A stretch of 64,000 bases of DNA from the NCBI RefSeq assembly GCF_009391885.1, contig NZ_VZII01000005.1, positions 1 to 64,000 of the forward strand, given 5' to 3'. Made by a program: the position numbers and the translations under genes. The stretch comes from Pseudomonas sp. MN1F. GTDB lineage: Bacteria > Pseudomonadota > Gammaproteobacteria > Pseudomonadales > Pseudomonadaceae. A model generated the notes under the pieces. That model was given only the letters and a program-made list of their open reading frames with translations. It made no database searches and had not been told where the DNA came from. Positions within the stretch are counted from its first letter, which is position 1; each line of letters opens with the position of its first letter. Positions 7,699 to 17,128 of the stretch are shown piece by piece.

Positions 7699-8922
7699 TC
7701 ACCGTAGCAACACACGCAGTCCCAACACAATTAGAACCAGCATTTGAGCAATGAGAGCATAGACAAAGCACCTGAAAAGACTGACAGCAAACATGCTCCC
7801 CTCAGTACTTACGAACAATGTCGACAGCAGATAAACAACGGCATATACAACGCTGGCCGAGAATACGATCCAGGTCATACGCTTGCTGTGCATTACCTGG
7901 GTTATGATCGTAGTCATCAGACCGAGCCCGCCCGCGGAGAGAGCGAAGCCGAGAAGTTCTTTCTTCTCGCAGAGCCCGTCACCGAGATAACACAACCATA
8001 GATCCCGGGCAAAAAACATCAGCAAGGGCAACAAGATGGAGGCAGCAGCCCCCAGTACCAAATACAGCCTGCTGGCACGCCCATCAAGCCCTGCTAGCCG
8101 GACGACGACATAAGAGGCAAGAGCACTTGGGAGCACAGTCACCAGAATGTAGAACAGGAAAAACAGGTTGAAATAACCAACCTCAGACGCGCTTGAGCTG
8201 GCGTTGGCAAAAATCATCAGACAGATGATATGGACAGGCGCCCCGAGAAGCATGCTCCCTGCAACAGCAGGCACCCCTGAGCGGGACAACGTCGAGCTCA
8301 TTTCCCGAAAAGAAAAGATGACCCTCTGAAGGCCCTGCACACCCCCCGCAGCATTGGCCTTCATGATCTGGAAACCGATAGCAGGAGCAATCAAAGTGCA
8401 CAAGCCCAGCGCCAGGAGCGAAAACTCCACACGCCTTGAAAAGCTTGCCACGGCGATCACTACCAACAGGCCCGTCAGACCATGAGCGGCCAAGGCCACC
8501 GCCCACTTTACGGACGCTTCGACCGTATACATAAGCCCTGTAAAGGTCAGATTACATACACAGGCAAAACCGAGTATGAAGGCTGCAAACAGTAGGTAGT
8601 CAGCATTCCGCTCATAAGATGAAGCAGGAGCAGAGAATAAACTGAGCACGATGACACAAAGCGCTCCCACTGCGGCTCCACCCCATATCGTCAAGCTCAG
8701 GAAAGTCCTGTAGTCAGCCTTGCCCTCACTGAAGACCACATAACGACTAAAAGCAACACTAAAGGCTTCACCGACTACGGTCGCTATACCCGTTATGATG
8801 ACGTAACTATACGAAAATTCGCCATACAGCTCTATACCCAAAACACGAGCCAAACTGAAAAGCAATAAAAACATGCACAGTTTGTTTAAAAGAACTGTAA
8901 TTGCGCAGATACCCCTAGCCAC
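7699..8922 (-). CDS. wzx: O-unit flippase-like protein (Wzx, MATE/MVF superfamily)
   Basis: About 407 residues, twelve or more predicted membrane helices. The N-terminus LLNKLCMFLLLFSLARVLGIELYGEFSYSYVI resembles Wzx flippases (polysaccharide biosynthesis protein family), which move undecaprenyl-pyrophosphate O-units across the inner membrane. I prefer GTG 8922 because GAGAAG sits 9 nt upstream and the wbpP stop is 5 nt before; a TTG at 8958 would give 12 more residues and overlap wbpP. 93 bp separate it from downstream wzy. The assignment is by topology and context. Confidence 0.78.
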   Translation of the reverse strand: MARGICAITVLLNKLCMFLLLFSLARVLGIELYGEFSYSYVIITGIATVVGEAFSVAFSRYVVFSEGKADYRTFLSLTIWGGAAVGALCVIVLSLFSAPASSYERNADYLLFAAFILGFACVCNLTFTGLMYTVEASVKWAVALAAHGLTGLLVVIAVASFSRRVEFSLLALGLCTLIAPAIGFQIMKANAAGGVQGLQRVIFSFREMSSTLSRSGVPAVAGSMLLGAPVHIICLMIFANASSSASEVGYFNLFFLFYILVTVLPSALASYVVVRLAGLDGRASRLYLVLGAAASILLPLLMFFARDLWLCYLGDGLCEKKELLGFALSAGGLGLMTTIITQVMHSKRMTWIVFSASVVYAVVYLLSTLFVSTEGSMFAVSLFRCFVYALIAQMLVLIVLGLRVLLR

Positions 8923-8927
8923 AGGAA

Positions 8928-9977
8928 TCAACTTCTCGCAAAGAAAGAGATATACCAATCTACCGACTTCAGCAGTCCGGCTTCGACATTAAACGCAGGA
9001 TCATAACCTAGTAGACTTCTGGCTTTGCCAATATCGGCCTGCGAATGCCTTACATCACCTGCACGAAAGTCTCGGTAAACCATACTTGAATCAGAGCTTA
9101 CGCCCGCACTCGACAAGGCATCACTGATGCCGGAGAACAGCTGATTAAGCGTGGTACGATCACCGACAGCGACGTTGTAGACATTATTCTTCGCCTCAGC
9201 ACTGGCACATGCAGCGAGAATATTGGCCTGTACAGCGTTTTCTACAAAACAAAAATCCCGACTCGTCTCACCGTCTCCGTTAACAAAGACTTCCTCGCCG
9301 TTAATCATGGCTGCGGTCCATTTTGGGATCACAGCAGCATATGCACCATTGGGATCCTGGCGCTTGCCAAATACGTTGAAGTAGCGAAGCCCAATGCTAT
9401 GCAGGCCATATGTACTGGAGAACACTTCAGCATATAGCTCGTTAACATACTTGGTGACCGCATAGGGCGAAAGAGGCTTCCCTATCACCCCTTCTACCTT
9501 CGGCAGCGCGGGATGATCACCATAAGTGGAACTGGAGGCGGCGTAGGTGAAACTCTTGACCTTGGCATCCTTCGCTGCAACCAGCATATTCAGGAAGCCG
9601 TCGATATTGGTGCCGTTCGTGGTAATCGGATCATTGATAGAACGCGGGACCGACCCCAGAGCCGCTTGATGCAGAACATAATCGACAGAAACGGATTCTT
9701 GGACGGAAAAGCTCATAGCCTTCCTGCAATCATCGATATTTCGGATATCGCCTTCAATCAGCACGAAATGGGCCCATTGCTCTGCAGTGACGGCAGCCTG
9801 CACCTCATCCAGATTGTAATGGTGGCCGGTTGAAAAGTTATCAAGACCTACCACTCGCTGATCCAGTTGGAGCAAAGTCTCCAATAGATTGGACCCGATA
9901 AATCCGGCAACCCCAGTGATCAACCAGACCTTGGGATCTTTTTTTAATTCAGCTTTTACTTCTTCGAAGCGACTCAT
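8928..9977 (-). CDS. wbpP: UDP-GlcNAc/GalNAc 4-epimerase
   Basis: 349-residue extended SDR closely resembling WbpP/TviC. TGVAGFIG at residues 21-28 binds NAD; YAVTK (Y172, K176) is catalytic; [14 protein letters not shown] and [17 protein letters not shown] are conserved blocks of the family. It interconverts UDP-GlcNAc and UDP-GalNAc in the cytosol. Start ATG 9977 has AAGAGA upstream; an in-frame ATG at 9998 lacks a binding site. It follows wbpO after 66 bp, and the pair makes UDP-GalNAcA as in the P. aeruginosa O6 locus. Confidence 0.92.
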   Translation of the reverse strand: MSRFEEVKAELKKDPKVWLITGVAGFIGSNLLETLLQLDQRVVGLDNFSTGHHYNLDEVQAAVTAEQWAHFVLIEGDIRNIDDCRKAMSFSVQESVSVDYVLHQAALGSVPRSINDPITTNGTNIDGFLNMLVAAKDAKVKSFTYAASSSTYGDHPALPKVEGVIGKPLSPYAVTKYVNELYAEVFSSTYGLHSIGLRYFNVFGKRQDPNGAYAAVIPKWTAAMINGEEVFVNGDGETSRDFCFVENAVQANILAACASAEAKNNVYNVAVGDRTTLNQLFSGISDALSSAGVSSDSSMVYRDFRAGDVRHSQADIGKARSLLGYDPAFNVEAGLLKSVDWYISFFARS

Positions 9978-10017
9978 GGCGTTCTCTTGTCTTGACATTT
10001 TAAAATCGATGTCAGAC

Positions 10018-10034
10018 GGGCGAGAAACTCGCCC
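10018..10034 (-). terminator. short intercistronic hairpin wbpO-wbpP
   Basis: 7-bp stem GGGCGAG/CTCGCCC with loop AAA in the 66-bp gap between wbpO and wbpP. No U-tract follows on the minus strand, so it could be an mRNA processing or stability element instead of a terminator. Confidence 0.35.
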
Positions 10035-10043
10035 GCTTGGCAT

Positions 10044-11321
10044 TTACAGACGCAGATCCGACTGGGAAGCATCGAGTAAATATTTGAGGTCATAAAGGAC
10101 GTGCTCAACCTTGCCCAGGCTCCGAATACTTTCAGGCCCCATGGCAGCGAACTCGTTATGCGCTACAGCCAGAATGATACCGTCGTAAGACCCGGCCTGC
10201 GGCTGGCTGACAGGGGTAATCGAATACTCATGCATCGCTTCTGCAGAATCGACCCAAGGATCGTAAACGTCCACGACGATATTGAATTCAGCCAGTTCAT
10301 TGACTATGTCAATGACTTTTGTATTACGGAGGTCAGGGCAGTTTTCCTTGAATGTCAGCCCCATGATCAGAACTCTCGCACCATCCACATGAATTTTGCG
10401 CTTGAGCATAGCCTTGACCAACTGCGATACGACATAGGCGCCCATGTTGTCGTTCAGTCGACGTCCGGCCAGAATAATTTCTGGGTGGTAACCTATGGAC
10501 TGTGCCTTATGGGTAAGGTAGTAAGGATCCACACCGATGCAATGACCACCGACCAATCCTGGACGGAACGGCAAGAAGTTCCACTTCGTCCCTGCGGCCT
10601 CCAGAACTGCCTGAGTATCGATCCCCAACCTGTTGAAAATGAGGGCGAGTTCGTTGATCAGTGCAATATTCAAATCGCGCTGCGTATTTTCAATGACCTT
10701 GGCGGCCTCGGCTACTTTGATGCTCGTAGCTTTGTGGGTACCCGCCACAATGATGGTCTTGTAGAGTTCGTCTACCAGATCTGCCACTTCTACGGTCGAG
10801 CCAGACGTAACTTTCTTGATGGTAGTAACGCGATGCTCTTTATCGCCCGGATTGATACGCTCCGGGCTGTAGCCCGCATAGAAATCGGTATTGAACTTCA
10901 GCCCGGAGACTTTCTCCAGCACTGGAACACAGTCTTCTTCGGTTGCACCCGGATAAACTGTCGACTCATAGATAACAATGTCACCTTTTTTCAATACCCG
11001 CCCGATAGACTGGCTCGCCTTGATCAGCGGAGTGAGATCTGGCTGCTTATGCTCATCGATGGGCGTCGGAACGGTAACGATAAAGATATTGCATGCGGAC
11101 AAATCGTCCAGGGCAGAGGTGAAGCTCAACCCCGACGCACCCCGGAGCTCATCATCAGAAACCTCAAGGGTCGCGTCGTGACCAGCCCTCAGCGCCTCGA
11201 CCCGGCGCAGGTTTATATCAAAGCCTACAACCTGCATTTTTTTGCCAAACTCAACTGCCAATGGCAAGCCCACATAACCGAGACCTACTATGGCCAACTT
11301 TACGTCTTCGAGTTTAAGCAT
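10044..11321 (-). CDS. wbpO: UDP-N-acetyl-D-galactosamine/glucosamine 6-dehydrogenase
   Basis: 425-residue member of the UDP-glucose/GDP-mannose dehydrogenase family, closest in appearance to WbpO/TviB. GLGYVG at residues 13-18 is the NAD-binding motif; VTVPTPID at 83-90; the catalytic cysteine is C261 in [12 protein letters not shown]. It oxidises the C6 hydroxyl of UDP-GalNAc in two NAD-dependent steps to UDP-GalNAcA. It is the first gene of the minus-strand run wbpO-wbpP-wzx-wzy. About 300 bp of gene-free DNA and an IS-derived palindrome lie upstream. Confidence 0.95.
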   Translation of the reverse strand: MLKLEDVKLAIVGLGYVGLPLAVEFGKKMQVVGFDINLRRVEALRAGHDATLEVSDDELRGASGLSFTSALDDLSACNIFIVTVPTPIDEHKQPDLTPLIKASQSIGRVLKKGDIVIYESTVYPGATEEDCVPVLEKVSGLKFNTDFYAGYSPERINPGDKEHRVTTIKKVTSGSTVEVADLVDELYKTIIVAGTHKATSIKVAEAAKVIENTQRDLNIALINELALIFNRLGIDTQAVLEAAGTKWNFLPFRPGLVGGHCIGVDPYYLTHKAQSIGYHPEIILAGRRLNDNMGAYVVSQLVKAMLKRKIHVDGARVLIMGLTFKENCPDLRNTKVIDIVNELAEFNIVVDVYDPWVDSAEAMHEYSITPVSQPQAGSYDGIILAVAHNEFAAMGPESIRSLGKVEHVLYDLKYLLDASQSDLRL

Positions 11322-11629
11322 TGTTTTCCCTTGCCATTCTTCAATATTAAGTCAATCAAAAGTCATGCATGACGCGGCGCTGAGCTCGAACATGACAACT
11401 GCGCGCGCCAGAGATTACACCGAAATCGCCACACGGAGCCATACTCAATTTTCAGCCGGCAAACACTGACGAGCCCGGCTTACACCTGCGGCACGCCGCC
11501 CCCCCCCGTCGAGGCGCTGACGACCAGCCCTGCCAAGGAGAGGCCTGCACCGATAAATGGAAAAGAATTGTATTAGGTTCGGGGAGTAGTGCTCGCGAAA
11601 ATGCAGGTTGTGCGCCGAAAAAAGGCTTC
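11322..11629. other. gene-free stretch upstream of wbpO
   Basis: No convincing gene. It presumably carries the wbpO promoter on the minus strand, but I see no strong -10/-35 pair. A C9 run at 11500-11508 is notable. The stretch 11956-12155 to the right of the palindromic element likewise contains nothing I can name. Confidence 0.4.
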
Positions 11630-11955
11630 GGGATTCCCCGATCAAGTCAGCACAGGCCGCCTGACCTGTGCTGAAATAGCCCGCCGTCCAACAGACCTCT
11701 ACAAGCCCTCCACCCCATGAGTCAGATGAGCTTTTCCGATTTCGAGTACGCCGGTAAGCGCAAGCAAACCCGTCGCGAGCGCTTCCTGGCCGAGATGGAG
11801 CAGGAACCGCTCACGGCGGGTCTGCTTGCGCTTACCGGCCTATTCGAAATCGGAGAAGCTCATTTGACTCATGGGAAAGGCTTGCAGGGGTGGCTGAGTG
11901 AACGGCTATTTCAGCACAGGTCGGCTGACCCGTGCTGACTTAATCGGAGAATCCC
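11630..11955. mobile_element. 326-bp palindromic IS5-derived element (MITE-like)
   Basis: Two inverted arms of about 155 bp. Each begins with a GGGATTCYCCGATYAAGTCAG terminus and includes an IS5-family transposase start (ATGAGTCARATGAGCTTYTC, encoding MSQMSFSDFEYAGKRKQTRR on the left). The right arm has an in-frame TAG in that coding stretch. The arms meet near 11790-11800 with almost no unique centre. The element thus consists of two copies of one IS end in inverse orientation and encodes no transposase. No clear target duplication was found. Confidence 0.82.
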
Positions 11956-12155
11956 TAACGCAGCGTTTCCTTGGCCGCCTTGCAAACCTAGATCGTGACA
12001 AGGAGGAGTCAAACCCGCGTTCTTTACAAAATCTGAATCCCGGGCCTGCGACGGGCACTGACCACGTGTAGTACTGAAGCCAGCCGTCACACAACATGCA
12101 ACCGTTTGTAATCGTCACCCGCTGGCAACACCCGAACAACGTACGTCGCGCATTC

Positions 12156-12185
12156 TTACACGATGCAAAAATAACTGTGTATGAT
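12156..12185 (+). promoter_or_regulatory. possible promoter of the plus-strand sugar-modification cassette
   Basis: TTACAC (12156-12161) and TATGAT (12180-12185) with an 18-bp spacer, 33 bp before the ATG at 12219, inside an AT-rich patch that contrasts with the flanks. Only candidate upstream of the seven-gene cassette. Confidence 0.4.
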
Positions 12186-12218
12186 CATGAAATTTCATTA
12201 ACCGCACGCTCAAAATTC

Positions 12219-13484
12219 ATGAAACATGCCATGCCATTTTCCTTATCCAGGCGTACTGCTTTCAACGTTGCACTTTGCTTGACAGTAGTCCTCGGTTTTG
12301 TGCTGGTCTATCATCTGGGTTTTCGCGCCATGTCGCTGCGTACCGATGCCACGCCGGAAAGACTGAGGGACTTCACCTTTCCCGTCTGGCAAAGCGTCCC
12401 CTGGTCCCAACACGGGTTCCTGACCTTCCTGAACGCAGATGCGTACTCCAAGCATGAGGCCTATGCCAACCATTCCACCCTGTACCTGATTTTCATGAGA
12501 GGTCTGCACCAGTTACAGCAATGGGTACCGATGTTCACCATGCGCATGACCGGAGCGACGCTGGCCATGCTCGCGTCACTGGGCGTCGTGTGGTTTGCAA
12601 TCCGCAACCAGCTCGCCAGCCTCTGTGACTGGCGGCGCTGCCTGCTGGTGCTGGCGGCCTTCCTCTATTTTCTGACATCGCCAGGCTTCTGGATTTCACT
12701 AGGCAAATTCAACGTCGACAATGGATTCGTCTTTGTTTTCCCCTTGGTATTGCTGACCAGTATCTTGCTGGAGCGCAACGGAGCCAGGGGCAGGTCGTTC
12801 TGGATCAGCGGCCTGGCGCTTTGCGTAGTGATGCCGATGGCCTCTGCCCTGTTCAGCTTCTTCATGCTGGGCATGGCGCTGCTGGTCCATGGTGCCGACA
12901 GGCGCCGGGTAATAGCCTCAGTCGTGCTTATGGCAGTTTCAGTCGTGCTTTATCTGCAACCTGTGCTCGTCGCCAAAGTGCTCGGATATTCCAGTGAAAA
13001 CAGTACATGGCTGTTTCGTTCCGGACTGGATGGTGATATGCGTTTCTATGGCAATTTCATCGATTCGGTTGTAGCACCCCAGTTCAACCGCCCCTGGTAC
13101 ATGATCGCCATTCCCGCAATCCTGCTCATCATCCAGCTCGGCTATGGTCACTGCCAATCGAGCAGCACAGCACTCACAACGGTACAGGCCGTCAACGCGC
13201 AGGGCATGCTGCAGACATTCTCGGTCTATCTGCTGATGCTGCTGTTCTGGCCTCAGGCCGTCTCAATCCATCCCTATTTATACGACGCGCTGCTGGTGGG
13301 GCCGATAGTGGCATGGACGGTCATCAACTTTGCGACCCGACCAGTATTTGGCAGACACCTCTTCGTATGGCTACTCGTGCTGGCCTTTCTGATCCAGTTC
13401 AACCTCACCAAGATTTCTCAGGCCGGAAATTGCGCGGAGTGTTTCTTCCCTACGTGGGGCATGCTGGGCGAACGGGTCGGATAA
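12219..13484 (+). CDS. multi-pass membrane protein, probable GT-C-type glycosyltransferase
   Basis: 421 residues from ATG 12219 (MKHAMPFSLSRR). A first membrane helix at about 14-35 is followed by a polar, probably periplasmic loop with acidic residues (LRTDATPERL, FLNADAYSKHEAY), then eight to ten further helices. One N-terminal helix, a first acidic loop and many helices is the plan of GT-C lipid-sugar-dependent glycosyltransferases such as GtrS or ArnT. I do not recognise the exact family. First gene of the plus-strand cassette, followed after 2 bp by the wbqC gene. Predicted role: final transfer of the lipid-linked sugar to the O-antigen in the periplasm. An in-frame ATG at 12231 is an alternative start. 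Confidence 0.7.
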   Translation: MKHAMPFSLSRRTAFNVALCLTVVLGFVLVYHLGFRAMSLRTDATPERLRDFTFPVWQSVPWSQHGFLTFLNADAYSKHEAYANHSTLYLIFMRGLHQLQQWVPMFTMRMTGATLAMLASLGVVWFAIRNQLASLCDWRRCLLVLAAFLYFLTSPGFWISLGKFNVDNGFVFVFPLVLLTSILLERNGARGRSFWISGLALCVVMPMASALFSFFMLGMALLVHGADRRRVIASVVLMAVSVVLYLQPVLVAKVLGYSSENSTWLFRSGLDGDMRFYGNFIDSVVAPQFNRPWYMIAIPAILLIIQLGYGHCQSSSTALTTVQAVNAQGMLQTFSVYLLMLLFWPQAVSIHPYLYDALLVGPIVAWTVINFATRPVFGRHLFVWLLVLAFLIQFNLTKISQAGNCAECFFPTWGMLGERVG

Positions 13485-13486
13485 AA

Positions 13487-14182
13487 ATGGACAACGTGAA
13501 GTCAATCGCGATTCTGCAATCGAATTATATCCCCTGGAAAGGCTATATAGACATGATGGCGTGTGTGGATGAGTTCATCTACTACGACGAAGCGCAGTAC
13601 ACAAAGAATGACTGGCGCAATCGCAACAAGATAAAGACACCTCAAGGCTTGCACTGGCTGAGCATCCCAGTCGGCTCTGCCATTCATCGGCGCATTTGCG
13701 ACGTGACTGTCAGTGATCCACGCTGGGCTGCGCGACACTGGAATACTCTGGAGGCGAACTATCGTCGCAGCGCTTTCTTTGAAGAAATCAGCGCGTGGCT
13801 ACAGCCGCTCTATACGTCTGGCCTCGTACATTTGTCCGAGATCAATCAATCCCTGTTGCACGGCATCTGCCAGTACCTAGGTATTTCCACACGCCTGAGT
13901 CGGTCTACCGATTATGTCCTTGAAGGCACCCAGACCGGAAAGCTGGTCAACTTGTGCAAGCAGGCCGGGGCCACCGAATATGTTACCGGTGCGGCGGCAC
14001 GTGCTTATCTCGAGGAGGAATTGTTCGCCAAGGAGGGAATCAGGTTGACCTATTTTGATTACGGAGGATATCCCGGCTACTCCCAGCCATGGGGGGAGTT
14101 CGTTCATGAGGTCAGCGTCCTAGATCTGTTGTTCAACTGCGGCCCAGATGCGGCCACCTACATGAAGCACGTGCAAAGATGA
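13487..14182 (+). CDS. WbqC family protein
   Basis: 231 residues, full length for the WbqC-like family (SIAILQSNYIPWKGYIDMM, YDEAQYTKNDWRNRNKIKT, GLHWLSIPV). The biochemical activity of the family is not established; members recur in O-antigen and flagellin-glycan loci that make 4-amino-4,6-dideoxy sugars, where they are suspected to act on the amino group or as accessory enzymes. Starts at ATG 13487, 2 bp after the previous stop, and overlaps the next gene by ATGA. No signal peptide, so cytosolic. Confidence 0.9.
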   Translation: MDNVKSIAILQSNYIPWKGYIDMMACVDEFIYYDEAQYTKNDWRNRNKIKTPQGLHWLSIPVGSAIHRRICDVTVSDPRWAARHWNTLEANYRRSAFFEEISAWLQPLYTSGLVHLSEINQSLLHGICQYLGISTRLSRSTDYVLEGTQTGKLVNLCKQAGATEYVTGAAARAYLEEELFAKEGIRLTYFDYGGYPGYSQPWGEFVHEVSVLDLLFNCGPDAATYMKHVQR

Positions 14183-15108
14183 AGCTCGCCATTGTAGCCA
14201 CCCTGTACAAGTCTGCCTCCTTCATCGCCGAATTCCATCGCCGGGCCAGCGCGGCAGCATCCGAATTCGCAGGCGATGATTATGAGATCATCCTGGTCAA
14301 CGATGGATCACCCGATGACTCGCTAGCGATGGCGATCGCACTGGCGGATGAAGACCACCACCTGAGGGTGGTAGACCTGTCGCGCAATTTCGGACATCAC
14401 AAGGCGATGATGACCGGGCTTGCACAGAGCGATGCGGACCTGGTCTACCTCATCGACAGCGATCTGGAAGAGGATCCCGAGTGGCTTTGCGCCTTCGCCA
14501 ATGCATTGACGCATGGTCAGGCAGATGTGATCTATGGCGTGCAGGAGGCTCGCAAGGGAGGCCTCTTCGAACGCTGGAGCGGGAGCTGGTTCTGGAGCCT
14601 GTTCAACGCGCTGACCGACATGTCCCTGCCACCCAACATCGTCACCTCGCGACTCATGACCCGCCGTTACGTCGATGCACTATTGCGTCATGAAGAGCGC
14701 GAAGTGTTCATGGCGGGCCTGTGGCATATCACCGGCTTCGTACAAATACCTTTCGTGGTCAGGAAGCTAAGCCGAGGAACATCCACCTACACCCTTCGGC
14801 ACAAGATAGCCTTGCTGGTCAACTCCATCACCTCATTCTCCAACAAGCCACTGACTGCGATTTTCTATATCGGTGCACTCATCTCGGTATTGGCGCTGCT
14901 GGCCAACATCTACCTGGTGCTGAACTGGCTCTTCTTCAGTCGTACACTCAGCGGCTGGACATCCTTGATGGCGTCCATCTGGCTCATTGGCGGAATGCTG
15001 ATCTCCTCGATAGGTATAATTGGCATCTATCTTTCAAAAATTTTCTCCGAAGTGAAACAGCGTCCTTACTCCATCATCCGCCAGATTTATCAGGGCCAGA
15101 AGAAATGA
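14179..15108 (+). CDS. GT2 polyprenyl-phosphate sugar transferase (GtrB/ArnC-like)
   Basis: 309 residues. A GT-A catalytic domain occupies about 1-220, with VNDGSPDDS at 40-48 and DSD at 93-95 (metal binding), then LSRNFGHHKAMMTG typical of dolichol/undecaprenyl-phosphate glycosyltransferases. Two membrane helices at about 230-255 and 268-292 anchor it, as in GtrB and ArnC. Such enzymes transfer one sugar from a nucleotide to undecaprenyl phosphate on the cytosolic face. It overlaps wbqC upstream and the formyltransferase downstream by 4 nt each, so all three are translationally coupled. Confidence 0.92.
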   Translation: MKLAIVATLYKSASFIAEFHRRASAAASEFAGDDYEIILVNDGSPDDSLAMAIALADEDHHLRVVDLSRNFGHHKAMMTGLAQSDADLVYLIDSDLEEDPEWLCAFANALTHGQADVIYGVQEARKGGLFERWSGSWFWSLFNALTDMSLPPNIVTSRLMTRRYVDALLRHEEREVFMAGLWHITGFVQIPFVVRKLSRGTSTYTLRHKIALLVNSITSFSNKPLTAIFYIGALISVLALLANIYLVLNWLFFSRTLSGWTSLMASIWLIGGMLISSIGIIGIYLSKIFSEVKQRPYSIIRQIYQGQKK

Positions 15109-15791
15109 TCCGGATTGTCTTTCTCTGCTCCGGCGGCGGCGGCAACCTGCGTTTCGTCGCCGAAGCCATTCGCATCGGCGCGCTTCGGGCACAGTTGGTA
15201 GCGGTCATCACCGACCGCGAATGCCTGGCCAATCAATTTGCCCGAGAGCACTGCATCCCTAGCGAGATCATCGATTTCAGTGAACCGGGGCAGAAAACAC
15301 TGGCACGCATGTTGCGCGACATGAACGCCGATGTTGTCATCACCAACGTACACCGGATTATCGTGCAGAACGTCGTGGAGGCCTTCGCAGGCCGCCTGTT
15401 GAATCTGCATTACTCCCTGCTGCCCGCCTATGGCGGAATGATCGGGAGCAAACCAGTCGAAGCCGCCCTGGCAGCCGCTAGCCCGTTCATCGGGGTGACG
15501 GCTCACCTGGTCGATGTTGTTGTGGATGCAGGCCATCCGCTGGTGCAATCCGTTATCCCCGTGCAATCGGGCGACACCGTATCGACCTTGATGGACACCG
15601 TTTTTCGCGCCGGATGCCTGAGCCTCCTCAACGCAATTTTATTGCATGCCGGAACTCCGGCCCTATACTGCGGCACCCATCGCCTCGGGGACCGTAACGT
15701 CTTTATCAATCCAGAAATGCCCCTGGATCATGGACTTTTCGATCAAGCGATGTGGCAGCGCATTGCCGATTATCCCGATTCCGCGCATTGA
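15105..15791 (+). CDS. formyltransferase family protein (PurN-like fold), probable sugar N-formyltransferase
   Basis: 228 residues starting at ATG 15105, overlapping the GT2 stop (ATGA). The N-terminal Rossmann segment IRIVFLCSGGGGNLRFVAEA and the active-site block N100-L-H102 (LNLHYSLLPAYGG) plus D141 correspond to the Asn-His-Asp catalytic set of N10-formyl-tetrahydrofolate-dependent formyltransferases such as PurN and the ArnA N-terminal domain. In this context the acceptor is most likely the 4-amino group of a dTDP-4-amino-4,6-dideoxyhexose. The substrate is inferred from the adjacent WecE-like aminotransferase. Confidence 0.85.
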   Translation: MIRIVFLCSGGGGNLRFVAEAIRIGALRAQLVAVITDRECLANQFAREHCIPSEIIDFSEPGQKTLARMLRDMNADVVITNVHRIIVQNVVEAFAGRLLNLHYSLLPAYGGMIGSKPVEAALAAASPFIGVTAHLVDVVVDAGHPLVQSVIPVQSGDTVSTLMDTVFRAGCLSLLNAILLHAGTPALYCGTHRLGDRNVFINPEMPLDHGLFDQAMWQRIADYPDSAH

Positions 15792-15817
15792 TGGGCCTAG
15801 CACACGGAAAGCTGCCC

Positions 15818-16186
15818 ATGAAATATTACTTACTCATCCTCCCAGTCGCCTTGCTGGTCAGCTATAGCCAGCTGATCGTGAAGTGGCGCGCCCAAGCCGG
15901 CCCAGGACCAGCGTCAGATGGCGTAATCGACCGCCTGATCGCGTTCCTGAAAGATCCTGTTCTGATGTCGGCTTATGGCGCGGCCCTGCTGGCATCGTTC
16001 GTTTGGCTGTTCGTCGTGGCACGCATGCCGCTGGCGGTCGCATTCCCTGTCTACATCGGCACCACCTTTCTGCTCGTGCTGATGGGTAGCCATCTCATCC
16101 TCGGAGAGCCGCTGAACTGGACCAAGATCGTGGCCGCCTCGCTGATTCTGGGTGGAATTCTGCTGGGGGTAACCTCCGATGCCTGA
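15818..16186 (+). CDS. small EamA/DMT-type permease, ArnE-like lipid-sugar flippase candidate
   Basis: 122 residues with four membrane helices (about 2-18, 46-65, 69-91, 97-118), the size and topology of half-length EamA/SMR proteins such as ArnE and ArnF, which flip undecaprenyl-phosphate aminoarabinose. The C-terminal half GEPLNWTKIVAASLILGGILLG is typical. I prefer ATG 15818 because GGAAAG lies upstream; an in-frame ATG at 15791 overlaps the formyltransferase stop (TGATG). It overlaps the methyltransferase by 8 nt. Position between a polyprenyl-phosphate transferase and sugar-tailoring genes supports the flippase role. Confidence 0.82.
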   Translation: MKYYLLILPVALLVSYSQLIVKWRAQAGPGPASDGVIDRLIAFLKDPVLMSAYGAALLASFVWLFVVARMPLAVAFPVYIGTTFLLVLMGSHLILGEPLNWTKIVAASLILGGILLGVTSDA

Positions 16187-17063
16187 ATCACCTGTCGACG
16201 AAATGCGCACATGGTTCGCCGTATTGCGTACGCGCATGCCTGACAAGGAAGCGCAGACCCTGTTCGATACCTATGCCGAAGAGGCCTTGTTTGGCCGACG
16301 CCTGATTGCCCCCGACATTGAGCAACTGCCCGCCGGCAGTTCCATCCTGGAAGTCGGTGCAGGGGCAATGCTGCTGAGCAGCCAACTGACTCGCGAAGGT
16401 TTCAAGGTCACGGCACTGGAGCCCACCGGAAGCGGATTCTCGCACTTTCAACGGATGCGGAAAGTTGTGCTCGAAAGTGCCAACGAGGGCGGCTTCGCTC
16501 CAACCCTATGCGCCATTCGTGCAGAGCAGTTACAGCAGCCTGACACCTTTGCCTACGGCTTCTCCGTCAACGTCATGGAACATGTCGATGATGTCGGCAC
16601 CACACTGGAGCGCGTGACGCAGAGCCTGAAACCTGGAGCGACCTATCGCTTCACTTGCGCAAACTATCTCTTCCCCTACGAACCTCACTTCAATCTGCCT
16701 ACACTGTTTTCCAAGAAGCTGACAGAAAAGGTGCTGGGCCCGCGAATTTTCAACAGTCGCAGGGTAAGCGATCCTTCCGGGACATGGCAGTCGTTGAATT
16801 GGATCACAGTGCCACAGGTTGCTGGTATCGTCCGCCGCTCCAAGAGAATGCGGGCAGTATTCGACCGTCATACGCTGGTCTATGCTTTCGAACGCATACT
16901 GAGCGATCCTCTGTTCGCCAGTCGTCGCTCGCCACTGATGTGTAGTTTGATCACCTGTATGGTGAAGATGCGCTTGCACAAGCTCTTGAGCCTCGTCCCT
17001 GCAAGCCTGCAACCCATCATTGATTGCCGGATCAGCAAGCCACACCCACGCAAGACAACATGA
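16179..17063 (+). CDS. class I SAM-dependent methyltransferase
   Basis: 294 residues. The SAM-binding motif ILEVGAGAMLLSSQL lies at about 51-65, followed by the acidic strand end VTALEP, and motif IV-like YGFSVNVMEHVDDV with the following SLKPGATYRFTC block. The C-terminal third (FEPHFNLPTLF region onward) is likely the acceptor domain. The target is unknown; within the cassette it could O- or N-methylate the 4-amino-4,6-dideoxyhexose. Overlaps the EamA gene by 8 nt and lies 65 bp before the aminotransferase. Confidence 0.85.
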   Translation: MPESPVDEMRTWFAVLRTRMPDKEAQTLFDTYAEEALFGRRLIAPDIEQLPAGSSILEVGAGAMLLSSQLTREGFKVTALEPTGSGFSHFQRMRKVVLESANEGGFAPTLCAIRAEQLQQPDTFAYGFSVNVMEHVDDVGTTLERVTQSLKPGATYRFTCANYLFPYEPHFNLPTLFSKKLTEKVLGPRIFNSRRVSDPSGTWQSLNWITVPQVAGIVRRSKRMRAVFDRHTLVYAFERILSDPLFASRRSPLMCSLITCMVKMRLHKLLSLVPASLQPIIDCRISKPHPRKTT

Positions 17064-17128
17064 CCCCGAACCTGGTATGTGAAGTCTGAAACAACGCGCA
17101 TTTTCATTCCCGATTGAGGCTGGTAAAT

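Noticed and set aside
11717..11938. 73-residue frame beginning MSQMSFSDFEYAGKRK
   Set aside because: It is the start of an IS5 transposase running across the centre of the palindrome into the inverted arm; not a functional gene.
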